Below, piece after piece: positions 1-10,700 of a DNA stretch of 64,000 nt. The first letter of the stretch is position 1. Every line of letters starts with the position of its first letter. The notes under the pieces are model-generated. The model was not told the DNA's origin. It did not search any database and saw only the letters and a program-made list of their open reading frames with translations. The position numbers were made by a program, and so were the translations under genes. Origin of the DNA: Colius striatus (taxonomy: Eukaryota > Chordata > Aves > Coliiformes > Coliidae). The stretch covers positions 137,436,171-137,500,170 of the forward strand of contig NC_084759.1 in assembly GCF_028858725.1 (NCBI RefSeq), written 5' to 3'.

Positions 1-324
1 ACTGCAAATACTTTTTGAAACGCTACTTTATTAATTAAAAAATTACCTGAAAATGGATTTATGGATTTATAAACATAAATACATTTCAGATAATTTAAAT
101 TCTATCAGAGCAAGTTACTTCTTTTCCTTCTTTCACTGGTTAAATTGATATTTAGCTCTGTGATGAAATATTACTTACAGGACACAGTTATAAAATAATT
201 CCATGCTAACAGAGCGTTAGTGTTTTTAAGAAGGGCATATTTTGTCTTTTTTCCCTTCAGGCTTGGAAATGTGAAAAATAAAAATGAAAGCCCTTTGAAA
301 AGACACCTTTCTTCTCAAGGCAAT

Positions 325-376
325 CACAGAATAATAAAATCATAGAATGCTAGGGGTTGGATGGGACCTTTATTAA
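325..376 (-). mobile_element. CR1 LINE 3'-end scrap
   Basis: The sequence ATAGAATGCTAGGGGTTGG followed by ATGGGACC is the reverse complement of a CR1 3' terminus. Only about 50 bp survive. It would lie in the IAPP-like gene's downstream intron. Confidence 0.6.
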
Positions 377-634
377 TACCCATTGTAATTTATGAAATTG
401 TTATAATTGTGAAGTGATTAAGTTACGCGCAACTTTTGTCTCTGTATTTAACATTCTACTCAATGCTTTGATTTTTATGCTTGCAGAATGACTCTATTTA
501 CAAGAAAAAGGATATTTTAAACTTTTTGAGAATAAACAACAGACATAAAGAATCTCAAGTAACAGAATATCATTGGCATGAAGTTCACTTAATAATTTAA
601 TCCTAGTTGACATAACTGGAAGAAACAAGGAAAA

Positions 635-1001
635 TCAATACCTTTTTGTGTTTGCTGCTGGTAGTTCTGGCATTTCCTCACTAAGTCCTGAGAGTATATT
701 CGGTGACATTACTGGCAATATCCATCCTTGTCTCTTTGAAGTACTGTCAGATAGATCATCAGCTGCAGATAGGAATCTTTAAAAAACAATAAAATACCCT
801 GTGAAATGAAATAGCTTTATTTTCACTCCTTTATTTGAGACATGAAAGCAAAAATGATTCATGCAATAATCTGAACATGTTTTCCCCCCAAAAGAAATAA
901 ATATGATTATTTATTACTCACTTCCCAATAGGTGCAGCTTCCAAACAACTCAGAGTGACAGAAAGTGCAATGAAGAAAACTGTCAGTTTTAGGTTACACA
1001 T
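635..1001 (-). CDS. IAPP: IAPP (amylin)-like prohormone, 5' coding part, partial
   Basis: Islet amyloid polypeptide is a secreted calcitonin-family hormone of pancreatic beta cells. Two coding exons are visible: 922-1001 (signal peptide) and a probable propeptide exon, 642-776. The first reads MCNLKLTVFFIALSV... and aligns almost residue for residue with the mammalian IAPP signal peptide up to the 'A-x-P-I' region; its intron phase (2) also fits the phase I recall for mammalian IAPP. The second exon continues in frame, contains a dibasic SKR, and ends in T-K-R exactly at a possible splice donor; read through, it stops at TGA 637-635. The conserved mature sequence (starting K-C-N-T-A-T-C) is not in positions 1-640, so that exon should lie left of the window. 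The divergent position next to SLCO1A2 agrees with amniote synteny. The gene name is well supported by exon 2 plus location; the exact structure downstream of 642 is inference. Confidence 0.65.
642..776 (-). CDS. IAPP: IAPP-like probable propeptide exon 3
   Basis: Acceptor ...TTTTTTAAAG (ends at 777), in phase with exon 2, followed by an open frame of 45 codons. It reads F-L-S-A-A-D-D-L-S-D-S-T-S-K-R, then a peptide starting QGWILPVMSPN and ending ELPAANT, then K-R at the exon end. The donor AAAAG|GTATTG is weak. If that donor is not used, the frame stops at TGA 637-635. Human IAPP has no such exon as I recall; related CALCA/CALCB genes do have a separate propeptide exon of similar size. The exon is inferred from frame, splice sites and the dibasic sites. 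Confidence 0.5.
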
Positions 1002-1018
1002 CTTTGCTTCAAAACTTT
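922..1018 (-). CDS. IAPP: IAPP-like exon 2 (signal peptide exon)
   Basis: The acceptor is TTCTTTTCAG at 1019 and above; the ATG is at 1001-999 after a 17-nt untranslated stretch. The exon codes 26 residues plus two bases and ends at donor GTGAGT (921-916). The hydrophobic core L-T-V-F-F-I-A-L-S-V followed by C-L-E-A-A-P is a typical signal peptide with cleavage likely after L-E-A. It matches mammalian IAPP at most positions. Confidence 0.75.
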
Positions 1019-1418
1019 CTGAAAAGAATAACGATTCAAAACTGAAAGCAAGCCCAAACATTCTTCAGCATATCCTATTCCTGGTACTCATTCTGTCCTA
1101 AAATCAACAGCAGGTAGTCTTTATTACAAGCTAGAGTGAAAAAATGATCCCCCTGAGTTTAGTGACACAACACAGTTTCAGACATATAGCTCTCAATGGT
1201 GTTTTCTATGCAGTAGTTTCAGTCCTTTCCCTTATCTTCAGTTTATACTTCCTAACATGTCCTAGTCTCCAAATCTGGTCCCAGGTTCAATTCACCTTGA
1301 AATTACGTTAGGCTTTTTCTAAAAAATGCTTTTGATTAATAATGAGAAACATTGTGCTTTTCTGAAAGCACATCTGTTGCACTACATTTTAGGTAAGAAA
1401 AAAAGGGAAATCATTTAC

Positions 1419-1527
1419 CTTTTAGTGGTCAGGGAGCTAACTGAAGAAACACGCCTGTGTTAGTAAGAACGGTGCATGCGACAATTCCACGCTTGCATCT
1501 AGTTCTCGAGTATCCCTTTTCCTTGTT
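1419..1527 (-). other. IAPP: IAPP-like non-coding exon 1 (5' UTR)
   Basis: The donor AAAAG|GTAAATGA (intron begins at 1418) lies about 110 nt downstream of a TATA box. No ATG-led coding sequence is needed here, matching the short untranslated first exon of mammalian IAPP. The 5' end (about 1527) is estimated from the TATA box position and could be off by several bases. Confidence 0.5.
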
Positions 1528-1550
1528 ACTTGCTCTCAAGTAATACAGCT

Positions 1551-1614
1551 CTTATATACCCCTCACACCTTTCTCAGCTCTGACATCAGGCAGCACAGAG
1601 AGACTGTCATTAAT
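1551..1614 (-). promoter_or_regulatory. IAPP-like core promoter: TATA box, CRE-like and TAAT motifs
   Basis: On the minus strand TATATAAG occupies 1558-1551. About 25 bp further upstream is TGATGTCA (1588-1581), one mismatch from the cAMP response element TGACGTCA. Further up, ATTAATGA (around 1608-1615) holds TAAT homeodomain cores of the kind bound by PDX1 in islet promoters. Spacing to the predicted exon 1 is right for RNA polymerase II. Factor binding is inference. Confidence 0.5.
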
Positions 1615-1994
1615 TCCCGTCCCTGTAGATAGAAAGTACCCTAGAGGGGAGCAGAGGCAGATAGGTCATTATTACATTAGCACATCAGTAAATATTAACC
1701 TGGTATATGCAGGATGCCTTTGTGAAGATACTATAATAGCATATTGCATATCAGAACTGTAGCCTAGATTTTACTGTTCTGACAAGATGCTGAGGTAATA
1801 TTCCCTGTGGGTGTTTTCAAGGGCTAAATAAGGTAACAAAAGTTAAAAAGAAAGCCAGAGTAAATTAAATACCAGATCACTAGTAACTGAAATCTAAGAA
1901 AACAGATATCCTAGAAAAGATAGAATAGTTAATGTTGTGGAGGTTTGCTGTAGAAGTGTGTAATGATCAAAATAGAGAAAATGTTTGAAAGGAT

Positions 1995-2050
1995 GAGGAA
2001 TAAGAAAAGAGTGGAGGAATAAGAAGAGTAGAGGAATAAGAAAAGAGTGG
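1995..2050 (+). repeat. AG-rich tandem repeat, about three 18-19 bp units
   Basis: The unit GAGGAATAAGAAAAGAGTG occurs three times with small changes; the middle copy is slightly shorter. Confidence 0.85.
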
Positions 2051-2791
2051 AAATTATTTGAATTTGCAGACAGATGATCATTCAGGGCAACAAGGTAGAA
2101 ATCGTGAACAATTTTCAGTAAAGTATAAATATAAAAGAAAATTATCTCATTAATGTGTAATCTTGTGTTAACAAACAATGATAGATTCTTTATGTTATGC
2201 ATGAAAATTGTGTCAATTAATATTCTTAAGAAGGTGAAGATTAGGATTGAAAAGATGGGAAGTGCAAAACTAAAGACTGCCTTTGCAAATTTATTTCACT
2301 AGTGTGCATGAAGTATGGTTCAGGGAAAAATATACAGCTTTTAATAGGCTAAATCCAGTGTTATAAATTACTTGAGTACAGATTTCCAAGATTACATATT
2401 AGAAAGACTTTTTTCCTGATTTTAGTAAGAATTAGGCAATTTTAATTTTTTTTTTCCCCTTCTATCTCAGTCATTGCCTTTAGGTGCCCTCATGCCTTTG
2501 AGGATCAGGTATTTGAATTATTTGTGGAGGTTAAGATGCTGGCACAAAAATTCAGACAAAGTTTTCTGTGATAAGAAGTTACCATATGCATATTCTACAT
2601 CCCTGGAGAACATAAATTAAGTCGTAACTTCTTCAATGCCCAGTACATTTATTTAACTGTAAGCATCCTTCTCTGTTAGTAAAACCATATTTTCACAGAA
2701 AGGACTGAAGTTCTGGGATAGTAGCCTCTCAACCTGATGCAATAGCTCTTGTGCAAATAAAATTGTAGCAAGTGGCAAAATCTTTGTGGGA

Positions 2792-2826
2792 TTTTTTTGT
2801 TTTTCTTTTTCTTTTTTTTTTTTTTT
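2792..2826 (+). repeat. T-rich low-complexity tract
   Basis: Runs of T broken only by single C or G bases, ending in a 16-T run. No retroposed gene is recognisable beside it. Confidence 0.8.
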
Positions 2827-5487
2827 AAGACATGGTGCTTCTGGATATTTTGCTCCCTGTTTAATTATATGATCACATAATTCCTGTCATCCTCCCCTGG
2901 CTGGACATTCTCACTGTAAGAGAAGTAAGTATAGCGTTGTTTTATCTTCACCATGACAATATGTTCTGTGCAACATCTGAAAAAAAATTATCTATCTGAA
3001 AAGTCTTATTTTTTTCACTATAGCATTTGACTACAATGAAATAACATTCTATTGTTATTGTCACTGTAGCTGCTTAATTCCTCTGAAATGAAGACATGAC
3101 TAGACCCATTTTACAGAGATAAAATTGTGCTAAAAAAAACTTGCCCAAATAATTTGGTTCATGATTGACACCAGCCAGTATTCACTGCTTGAATGTTGAA
3201 TGTGAAAATGTCTTGGTACACTTCTAGGGTGCAAAGAGATCTGAGTCTCATTAACACTCAGCTCTTGTGAAAAGGCAAGCTCATGTTTCCAACTGCTGAA
3301 AAGCAATGGATATATCAGATGCAGTTTGCATCAAAGATTGTAAAAGATTGGACTGAATATTCAGAATTTGTTACATTTTAAGGCATCAAGGTCAATGATT
3401 GTCCTGTCAAGCTTGAATCAAGCTATAGATTGACAATAAAAGTAAAACAGGCTTTGCAAAGAAATTTTTGTCCCAAATCGTAACTCCATCTTTCCTGCAA
3501 GTGGCCTTTGGCAGCCTCTAATGCTTGGAGCGAAGAAGAGAAGGGCTGATTCTTGAGTGCATTGTAGAAGTGAAACTGGGCTCATGGTTTTGTAGGGCCG
3601 TCACCTGCCTCCTGAGCCCCATAGCATTTTGGTAGAAACAGCAAGAATTCTATCCACCTATTAGTCAGATGTAATGTTAATAAACTTAAGGTATTATGGC
3701 TTCTGCTACAAGTTCTCTTAAGCAGGAGTAGTGTTTTGCCACACAAATAGGAGTGGAATATGAAATTGTGGAATCTCTTTAACAGTAGAACTATTCATAA
3801 CTCAAATTTGAAGAACCTGGCATTGAGTACCATGCAGTTAGTAACATTCAATGAAGTTGTTAGAAAACTATTTTTGTCACTGACAAGTTCCTTAACATTG
3901 ATCTTAGAAAAAAACTTTTATTACTTTGCATAAAAAAATGTTATCAGCCTAAGGAAAAAAATCAAATATTCTCAGTAAAGAAACCCATGACCAATTCTAT
4001 CCTGAGTAGTTCCATGGCAATTTTACATATTTATACTAAGTCTGTATGAAGAGATTTGAATAAATTATTGTGTCTATATGAGGGATAGGAGACACCGGAA
4101 CTGAAGTTTACAAAGAATTTGGAAGATATGGAATGCATCTGGAAAGTACTTACATATATTTCCTGAGTTGCAACATGATGAACCTACTCTGCACTGTTAT
4201 GTACTGGCAGCAGAGGAATAGGGAATCAACCTCATTTAAAGTATCTGTTGGTTTTATATATTGGGGAGTGGGATTTATTTGACTAAATGTGAGATGAATA
4301 GAGACCATTCTAATGCCTGTTTCTAATGCAGAAGTCTAAAATAGCTCAGATGATTTATGCCCATTTTGCCTTTTTCACTATAAAACCAGCCTTGGGTGAC
4401 TTGCTCAAATACAAATGCTTACACTGCAGGTATTTAAATGTATGTGAAATTGATTGTATCAGGGTTGCTTTAACTCTCTCATATGCTCAGTTCCTAGCAT
4501 TTAAGGTTGCCTCCATCTCTTTCTCATATTTACCTTTTTCTTAGCCTATTCTTGATACCTGCTGGACAGCTGTTTCCCACTTTTAATGGCTGCTTTTCAG
4601 TTTCTGAGTTGGTAATGGATGGCTCTTTCCCATTTGTAAGAGTAACAAAAAGCCATATTACCTGTTGCATGTACTTTACCAGATGCGGTTCTGCTGTGTA
4701 AGGTAAATGTCTCCAGTAAATGGCACTGTTGCTCAGTTACCAGGAACTATAAGTGTGTGAATAACTCATGTTTTAGTTTTCCGGCTGTATCAAAACAGAA
4801 AAGGAAAAGCTTTAGTCATTAACCTGAAATGAGCATATTTCAGTTTTCTGAATAAACCAGAAATCATATCAGCGGCATTGATATGCATCAGTGTAAATAT
4901 TACCAGTAATGAAACAGAATGGTGCATGTGACTGTTATATGAGCTAAGTTTCATGGGATCTGACAAAACTGTTTCATTTTTATAATGATTTTATTATCCT
5001 TTCATTCCTGTTAAATAGGCCCAAATCAAGCTTTGAAACAAAAGCAAAGTATAAAAAAGATTTCATTGATAGTGCCAGCATCTCTGAAAACTTCTAAGTG
5101 CCTTGTGTTCAAATGACTAAATCTGAAATTAGAAGAATAAATCAGGTGCCTAAACACAGTTTTCTAGATGTCCTAGAGTATCCAGGACTCTCATACTTGA
5201 ACCGGGCTAATAAGACACTGTCATATCAACTGCAGTCTAGATGGGACATCAGAGGAGAATTTCACTAGATAGCTGTGAACAGGAACCTGTATTGGTCTTT
5301 AAATTTATACATTTGGACACCAAAGTCTGAAAACTCTGGCTATAATGCTCTCTTCCCAGTATTTCTTGCTTGGTAGTATGTTGATGAATTAATACTACAA
5401 TGTTTATATTTCCTGGTGTGTGGAATTTGAACTTGCTACTGTTAGAACTTCTGCTGTGTGCATCTACTTGGTTCAAATATTGTTTCC

Positions 5488-6772
5488 ATAGGATCACAGA
5501 ATGGTAGGGGTTGGAAGGGACCTTTAGAGATCATCTAGTCCAATCCCCCTACAGAAGCAGGTCCACTTAGATCAGGTCACACAGGAATGTGTCCAGGCGG
5601 GTCTTGAAGACCTCCAAGGAAAGAGACTCCACAACCCCTCTGGGCAGCCTGTGCCACGACTCCCTCACTCTCACAGTAAAATAGATTTTTCTTATGTTTA
5701 AATGGAACTTTTTGTCTTCCAGCTTCATCCCATTACCCCTTCTCCTGTTGCTAGATACTATAGAAAAAAAGGCTGCCCCAACCTCCTAACAAATCCACCA
5801 TTTATATACTTATAAATATTAATGATATTCCCCTCCGTCTCCTCTTCTTTAGACTAAACAGTGCCAGTTCTTGCAACCTTTCCTCAGAAGGAAGATGCTC
5901 CAGTCCCCTGATCATCTTGGTGCTGGCCCATGGTTAGTTTACTGTCGACCAGGACTCCCAGCTGCCTCTCTGCAGAGCTGCTCTCCAGCGGGTCAAACCC
6001 CAGCCTGTACTGGTGCATGGGGTTGTTCCTCCCCAATGCAGGACTCTGCACTTGTCCTTGTTGAACCTCATGAGGTTCCTCTCTGCCCAACTCTCAAGCC
6101 AGTTGAGATCCCGCTGAATAGCAGCACGACCTTCTGGGGAATCAGCCAGTCCTCTCATTTTGGTGTCATCAGCCAACTTGCTGAGGGTACGCTCTGTCCT
6201 CTCATCCAGGTGAAGATGTTGAACAAGACATTCAAGATGTTGAAGATGTTGAATAAGACTGGCCCCAGAAATGATCCCTGTAGAATCCACTGGTCACAGG
6301 CCTTCAACATGATTCTCTGCCATTGATCACCACCTTCTGGGTTCTGTCATTCAGCCAGCTTTTGATCCACCTCACTGTCCACTCATCCAAGCCACACTGC
6401 TTGAGCTTTCTGATGAGGTTGATATGGGAGAGTGTCAAAAGCCTTCCTGAAGTCGAGGTAGATGACATCCGCTGCTCTCCCCTCATCTAGCTAGCCAGTT
6501 ATGCACTCACAGAAGGCTATCGGGTTGGTCAAAGAGGATTTCTCCTTGGTGAATCCATGTTGATTCCCCCTGATAACGATCTTTTCCTTTATATATTTAG
6601 TGACTACATTCAGGATGAGTTGTTCCATCACCTTTCCTGGGATGGAGGTGAGGCTGACCGGCCTGTAGTTTCCTGGGTCGTCCTTCCTGCCCTTTTTGAA
6701 GACTGGCGTGACATTGGCCTTTCTCCAGTCCTCAGATGAAAACATGCTTTTGCTAGCACAACTGTCATCATA
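5488..6772 (-). mobile_element. CR1 LINE, 5'-truncated, minus strand, dead
   Basis: The CR1 3' end is at 5488 (ATCACAGAATGGTAGGGG then TTGGAAGGGACC). Reverse-complement translation gives pieces of the CR1 reverse transcriptase: N-Y-R-P-V-S-L-T-S near 6660, a Y-L-D-F-R-K-A-F-D-like segment around 6430-6470, and L-A-D-D-T-K at the catalytic site near 6165. The frame is broken by stops and shifts and the 5' part (endonuclease, ORF1) is missing. An internal segment near 5920-5930 is deleted: the text jumps from the 'L-T-M-G-Q' region straight to the 'K-M-I-R-G-L' region. Confidence 0.9.
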
Positions 6773-6773
6773 A

Positions 6774-7737
6774 GGTCATAGATTCATAGAATGACTAGGG
6801 TTGGAAGGGACCTTAAAGAGAATCTAGTTCCAGCCTTCCTGCCACAGACAGGGACACCTTCCACTACACCAGGTTGCTCAAAGCCTCATCCAACCTGATG
6901 TTGAACACTACCAGGGATGGGACATTCACTGCCACACTGAGCAACCTGTTGTGTCTCGCCACCCTCACAGGGAAGAACTTCTTCCTTACATCTAATCTAA
7001 ATCTGCCCTCTTTCAGTTTAAAGCCATTACCTCTTGTCCTATCACTACGTTTCCGTGTAAAAAACCCCTCTCCAGCTTTCTTGTAGGCTTCCTTACGTAC
7101 TGGAAGGCTGCTATAAGGTCTCCCCTGAGCCATCTCTTCTCCAGGCTGAACAACTCCAGTTCTCTCAGCTTGTCTTTATAGGAGAAATGCTACAGCCATT
7201 TTTGTGGCCCTCAGCTGGACTCTCTTCAACAGGTTCATGTCCTTTTTATATTTGATCTCCAGAACTGAATGCAGTACTTCAAGTGGGGTCTCACGAGAGC
7301 AGGGTAGAATAGCAGAATCACCTCTCTTGACCTGATGGCCACAGTATTTTGATGCAGTCCAGGATACTTTTGGCTTTCTGGGCTGCAAATACATGTCGCT
7401 GGGTCATGTTGATTTTCTTGTCAATGAACACCCTCAAGTCCTTTACCAAGGGCTGCCCTCAATCCACTCATTGCCTAGCTTATATGTGTTTGGGATTGCT
7501 CCGGCCCATGTGCAAGACCTTGCACTTTGCCTTGTTGAACTGCAGGGGATTTGTATGGGGCCACTTCTCAAGCATCTTAAGGTCCCTCTGGATTGCACCC
7601 CTTCCCTCTAGTGTGTTGACTGCACCACACAGCTTGATGTCACTGGCAAGCTTGCTGAGAGTGCACTCAGTCCCACTGTCTATGCTGTTGATATCTTTGT
7701 TACTCTTGTTTGGTGTGGGCTGTTTCAGCATTGATAA
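6774..7737 (-). mobile_element. Second CR1 LINE fragment, minus strand, abutting the first
   Basis: A fresh CR1 3' terminus (ATAGATTCATAGAATGACTAG then GGTTGGAAGGGACC) begins at about 6774, directly next to the truncated 5' end of the previous element. The reverse complement encodes the C-terminal reverse-transcriptase tail (G-T-E-C-T-L-S-K-L-A-S-D with Q-R-D-L and F-N-K-A-K-C). The catalytic Asp-Asp is degraded to S-D and stops interrupt the frame. Confidence 0.85.
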
Positions 7738-10700
7738 AAAACCAAAGAGCTCTTGATGTTAAACCTGTAGAAGAAATGTATAAGAAGCAGCAGAAGGGGT
7801 AACAGGATTACTATTAATAATTCCTCTGCTGATGGAAAAAACAAGTTGTTTTAAAAATGAAGAGTGACTATCCATGGAATTGCCTAGCAAATGGGACAAG
7901 TAATTTGGATAGTTAACAATATCTTAAATCTGAATTTTATGATGTATTGTGCTACTCAGCTCACACCATTGACAGCACAATAATGTAGCCTCAAAAGGCT
8001 ACTGCTAACGATTGCTCTGACAATGAGCAGAATTTATGCTGAATCAGTTCCTGTAGCTGGGAATGTCACAAGAAAGAGAAATAAAACCAATGTCTAAGTG
8101 AGAAAAGTCAGAACTGATAGTTCTTAATGTCATTCCTACTTACAGTTTACAAAGTTTTAATTCTATGGCTTCTATTGGCTTGCATCCAACAATTTACCTT
8201 TGAGTACAACACAAAGTTTAAATTCTTGATTTTTTTTTTTTCCTCCATCTCTTCTGAAACCGACGTCCGGAACTCACCTTTGGTTATCAATATCACTTAC
8301 AGGGGCTCTAGACAGTGCTAATGGTAAATAAGTAATATGAAATAGTACTACTATTCTTTCTTTCTGGTTACCTAATCCATCAATTGTTTCCTGCTGTGAT
8401 CATTCTCTAGTCACTGCCTATAAAAATTCATCAATAAAAATGTATTAATCTTTCAAATACATTTCTGTATAAATAGCTATATGCATACATAACACTACTA
8501 CAATAGTGTATGGAATCCTATAACATGTGGGCTCACGTGTATACTTCAAAGCAGAACAAATACGTTTGCTAAAAGGAAGACTAGGGCACTTACTTGGAGT
8601 ATCTCCTTATGGAGTTGGTGCACTGAAGATTCACATCCTGGCTCACTGTGTAGGTGTCTCCTTACAGAAGGGTCGAGAATTGCTACTGAGTGTGCAGAGT
8701 GAGGTCGTCCTGAATGCTCCTCTAAGGGAAAAAAGAGATAAAAGAATTAGATGTGTTAAAGTGCTGTTTCTGATTTACTAAGTGTAACTGGGAGAACTCT
8801 CCACCCACTCTTTCCCACCCTAGCATCTTATAAAGAGCACAGACATTTGTAGAAGATACTGGGAGATCAGGAACCACCCTCCATGCTTCCTAGATTTATT
8901 TCAGTGGAGGGGAATTGCTAGTAACTACAGAGCAAAAGTAGCAATTAACCACTAAGACAAACTGCTAGGTTTTAAAAGAAATCTACACAGAATCCCGTCA
9001 GCCCTTTCTAGTTGATCCAGTGCTTAAGTTTTAGCTAAGTTTTCTTTTAAACTATCTTACTTTCAATAATCAGACTTTTTTTTTCTTACTTCCTTCCCCC
9101 CCTTCCCCTTGCAAACTACATTAAGAGAATGACAATCCAGCTTTGTCTTGAAACACTTTGAGTCTTTTAGATGGTACTGTCTTGACAGCTCTGCTATTAA
9201 TAGTGATATTTTCTCTGCTGTTTCAAAAAGAGATTTGTGCTGAACTGAGAATCAGTCATGTTAGTAATAATTTTTCACTAAAGATGAATGCAGTGTATTA
9301 GCTTACATAGGAGGATTTACATTGACAATACCATGCCACATAAATTAACTTATTTATGCTATGTGAGCAACTCTGGCTGCAAAATAGGACAGCCCTTCTT
9401 CGAAGAGAAGTGCAGTAGGACTTGGATTATTGTATGCGTGAATGCGAGATCTGACCTTTCAATTCTACTTGGAGTTGAGAAAAGTTTTTGATAAGCACGG
9501 TGAATGTGAATCAGTCATTAAAAATTCATTAGGACTTCAGCATACATATCTGCAAAAAATTAGTGGATTTTTGCTCTGTTATGGTAGTGTCTTTTACACC
9601 AAATGTTACTGTTTCCATCCATTTAGCAGCCACTCCACTTTTGGATGACATTGTCCCTGATAAAATAAGAATGGTATGGAAAAGTCAGCATTGAATTGTG
9701 AACTCTCACAAATAATTTAGGAGCTGCAAGTGACATGACTGATTCAAAAGGTGATATTTTTTGCAAGAAACTGTTGTTGAACCAAATATGCAGTGGAAAA
9801 TTGAATGCACTGTATTATTGCAAGGCATATGAAATATGAATATTAATACATATTGTGCCAAAGAATGCTACAGTTTCAGTAAGAAAAAGCTGAAAAGTCA
9901 TCTTACTATAGCATTTGATTCAGAAAAGATTTTTGTGCAGAGCAGCAGGGAAGCATATACTTCAGAACAAGTGTATTTAAAATCTATGGGTGTTGAGTGT
10001 GTAGTGTTTATTTAGAATGAGTACCTTAGGCTCTGCTTTTGGGTTCAGAGTCTCCTCTGTTGCCTAAACATTGCCTACATTGATGATTTGGGTGGAGTTA
10101 TTTCCCCTTAATTTACAGGATTCCTACACATTTCCAGCTGGAGGACAGATTTCTAGCTAATTACTACGATTCTAGTGACTGTGGGCTTGATTTTATTACT
10201 CTTCTTAGAGGTCCTGTATCCCTTCCTAATGTATTCCAGTGGGCTATAAATGACTAATTTCATTTTAGAGGTTGTTACAGCCCACTACTCTAGGTCATAT
10301 ATCATGTCATTGTCTTTTATAATACTCATAATAGTCTATTGCAATTGAATAAACAATTGTTAGAAGAATCACAAAAATTGTCACTATACAGGTAAGTTAT
10401 TTTTAATTAGGAAGTATTAAATGTACACTGTCATTTGAAATCAATTTTTAATTTCTATTGTCAAAAGAAGATGTATGTTTCATGCAATTTAATTATTTCT
10501 GAGCAAGAATACCTGTTTTGGGGGATCCTATGTAAATTTATGTTTTGAAAATGAGGTGCCTGTACCACGCTCACAGGTATATCTGTGTCCAATTGTCAAA
10601 AGTTTGCCTATGTTCCTGGAGCTTCCAGTCAGATTTTTCACACCTTTGAGGGTTGAACTGTCTTACAAGAGGTCCCTAGAGTGTACCTGGAAAGGCCAGG

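Larger units (their letters stand above)
1560..5487. other. Intergenic, no gene seen
   Basis: AT-rich sequence upstream of the IAPP-like promoter. Open frames here are short (up to about 100 codons), lack recognisable domains and look random. It contains a purine-rich tandem repeat (1995-2050) and a T-rich tract (2792-2826). Distal regulatory DNA for IAPP or SLCO1A2 could be present but cannot be shown from sequence alone. Confidence 0.6.

Noticed and set aside
1-640. Mature amylin exon (K-C-N-T-A-T-C) to complete the IAPP-like gene
   Set aside because: Searched on the minus strand and not present; only a CR1 scrap and AT-rich DNA are seen.
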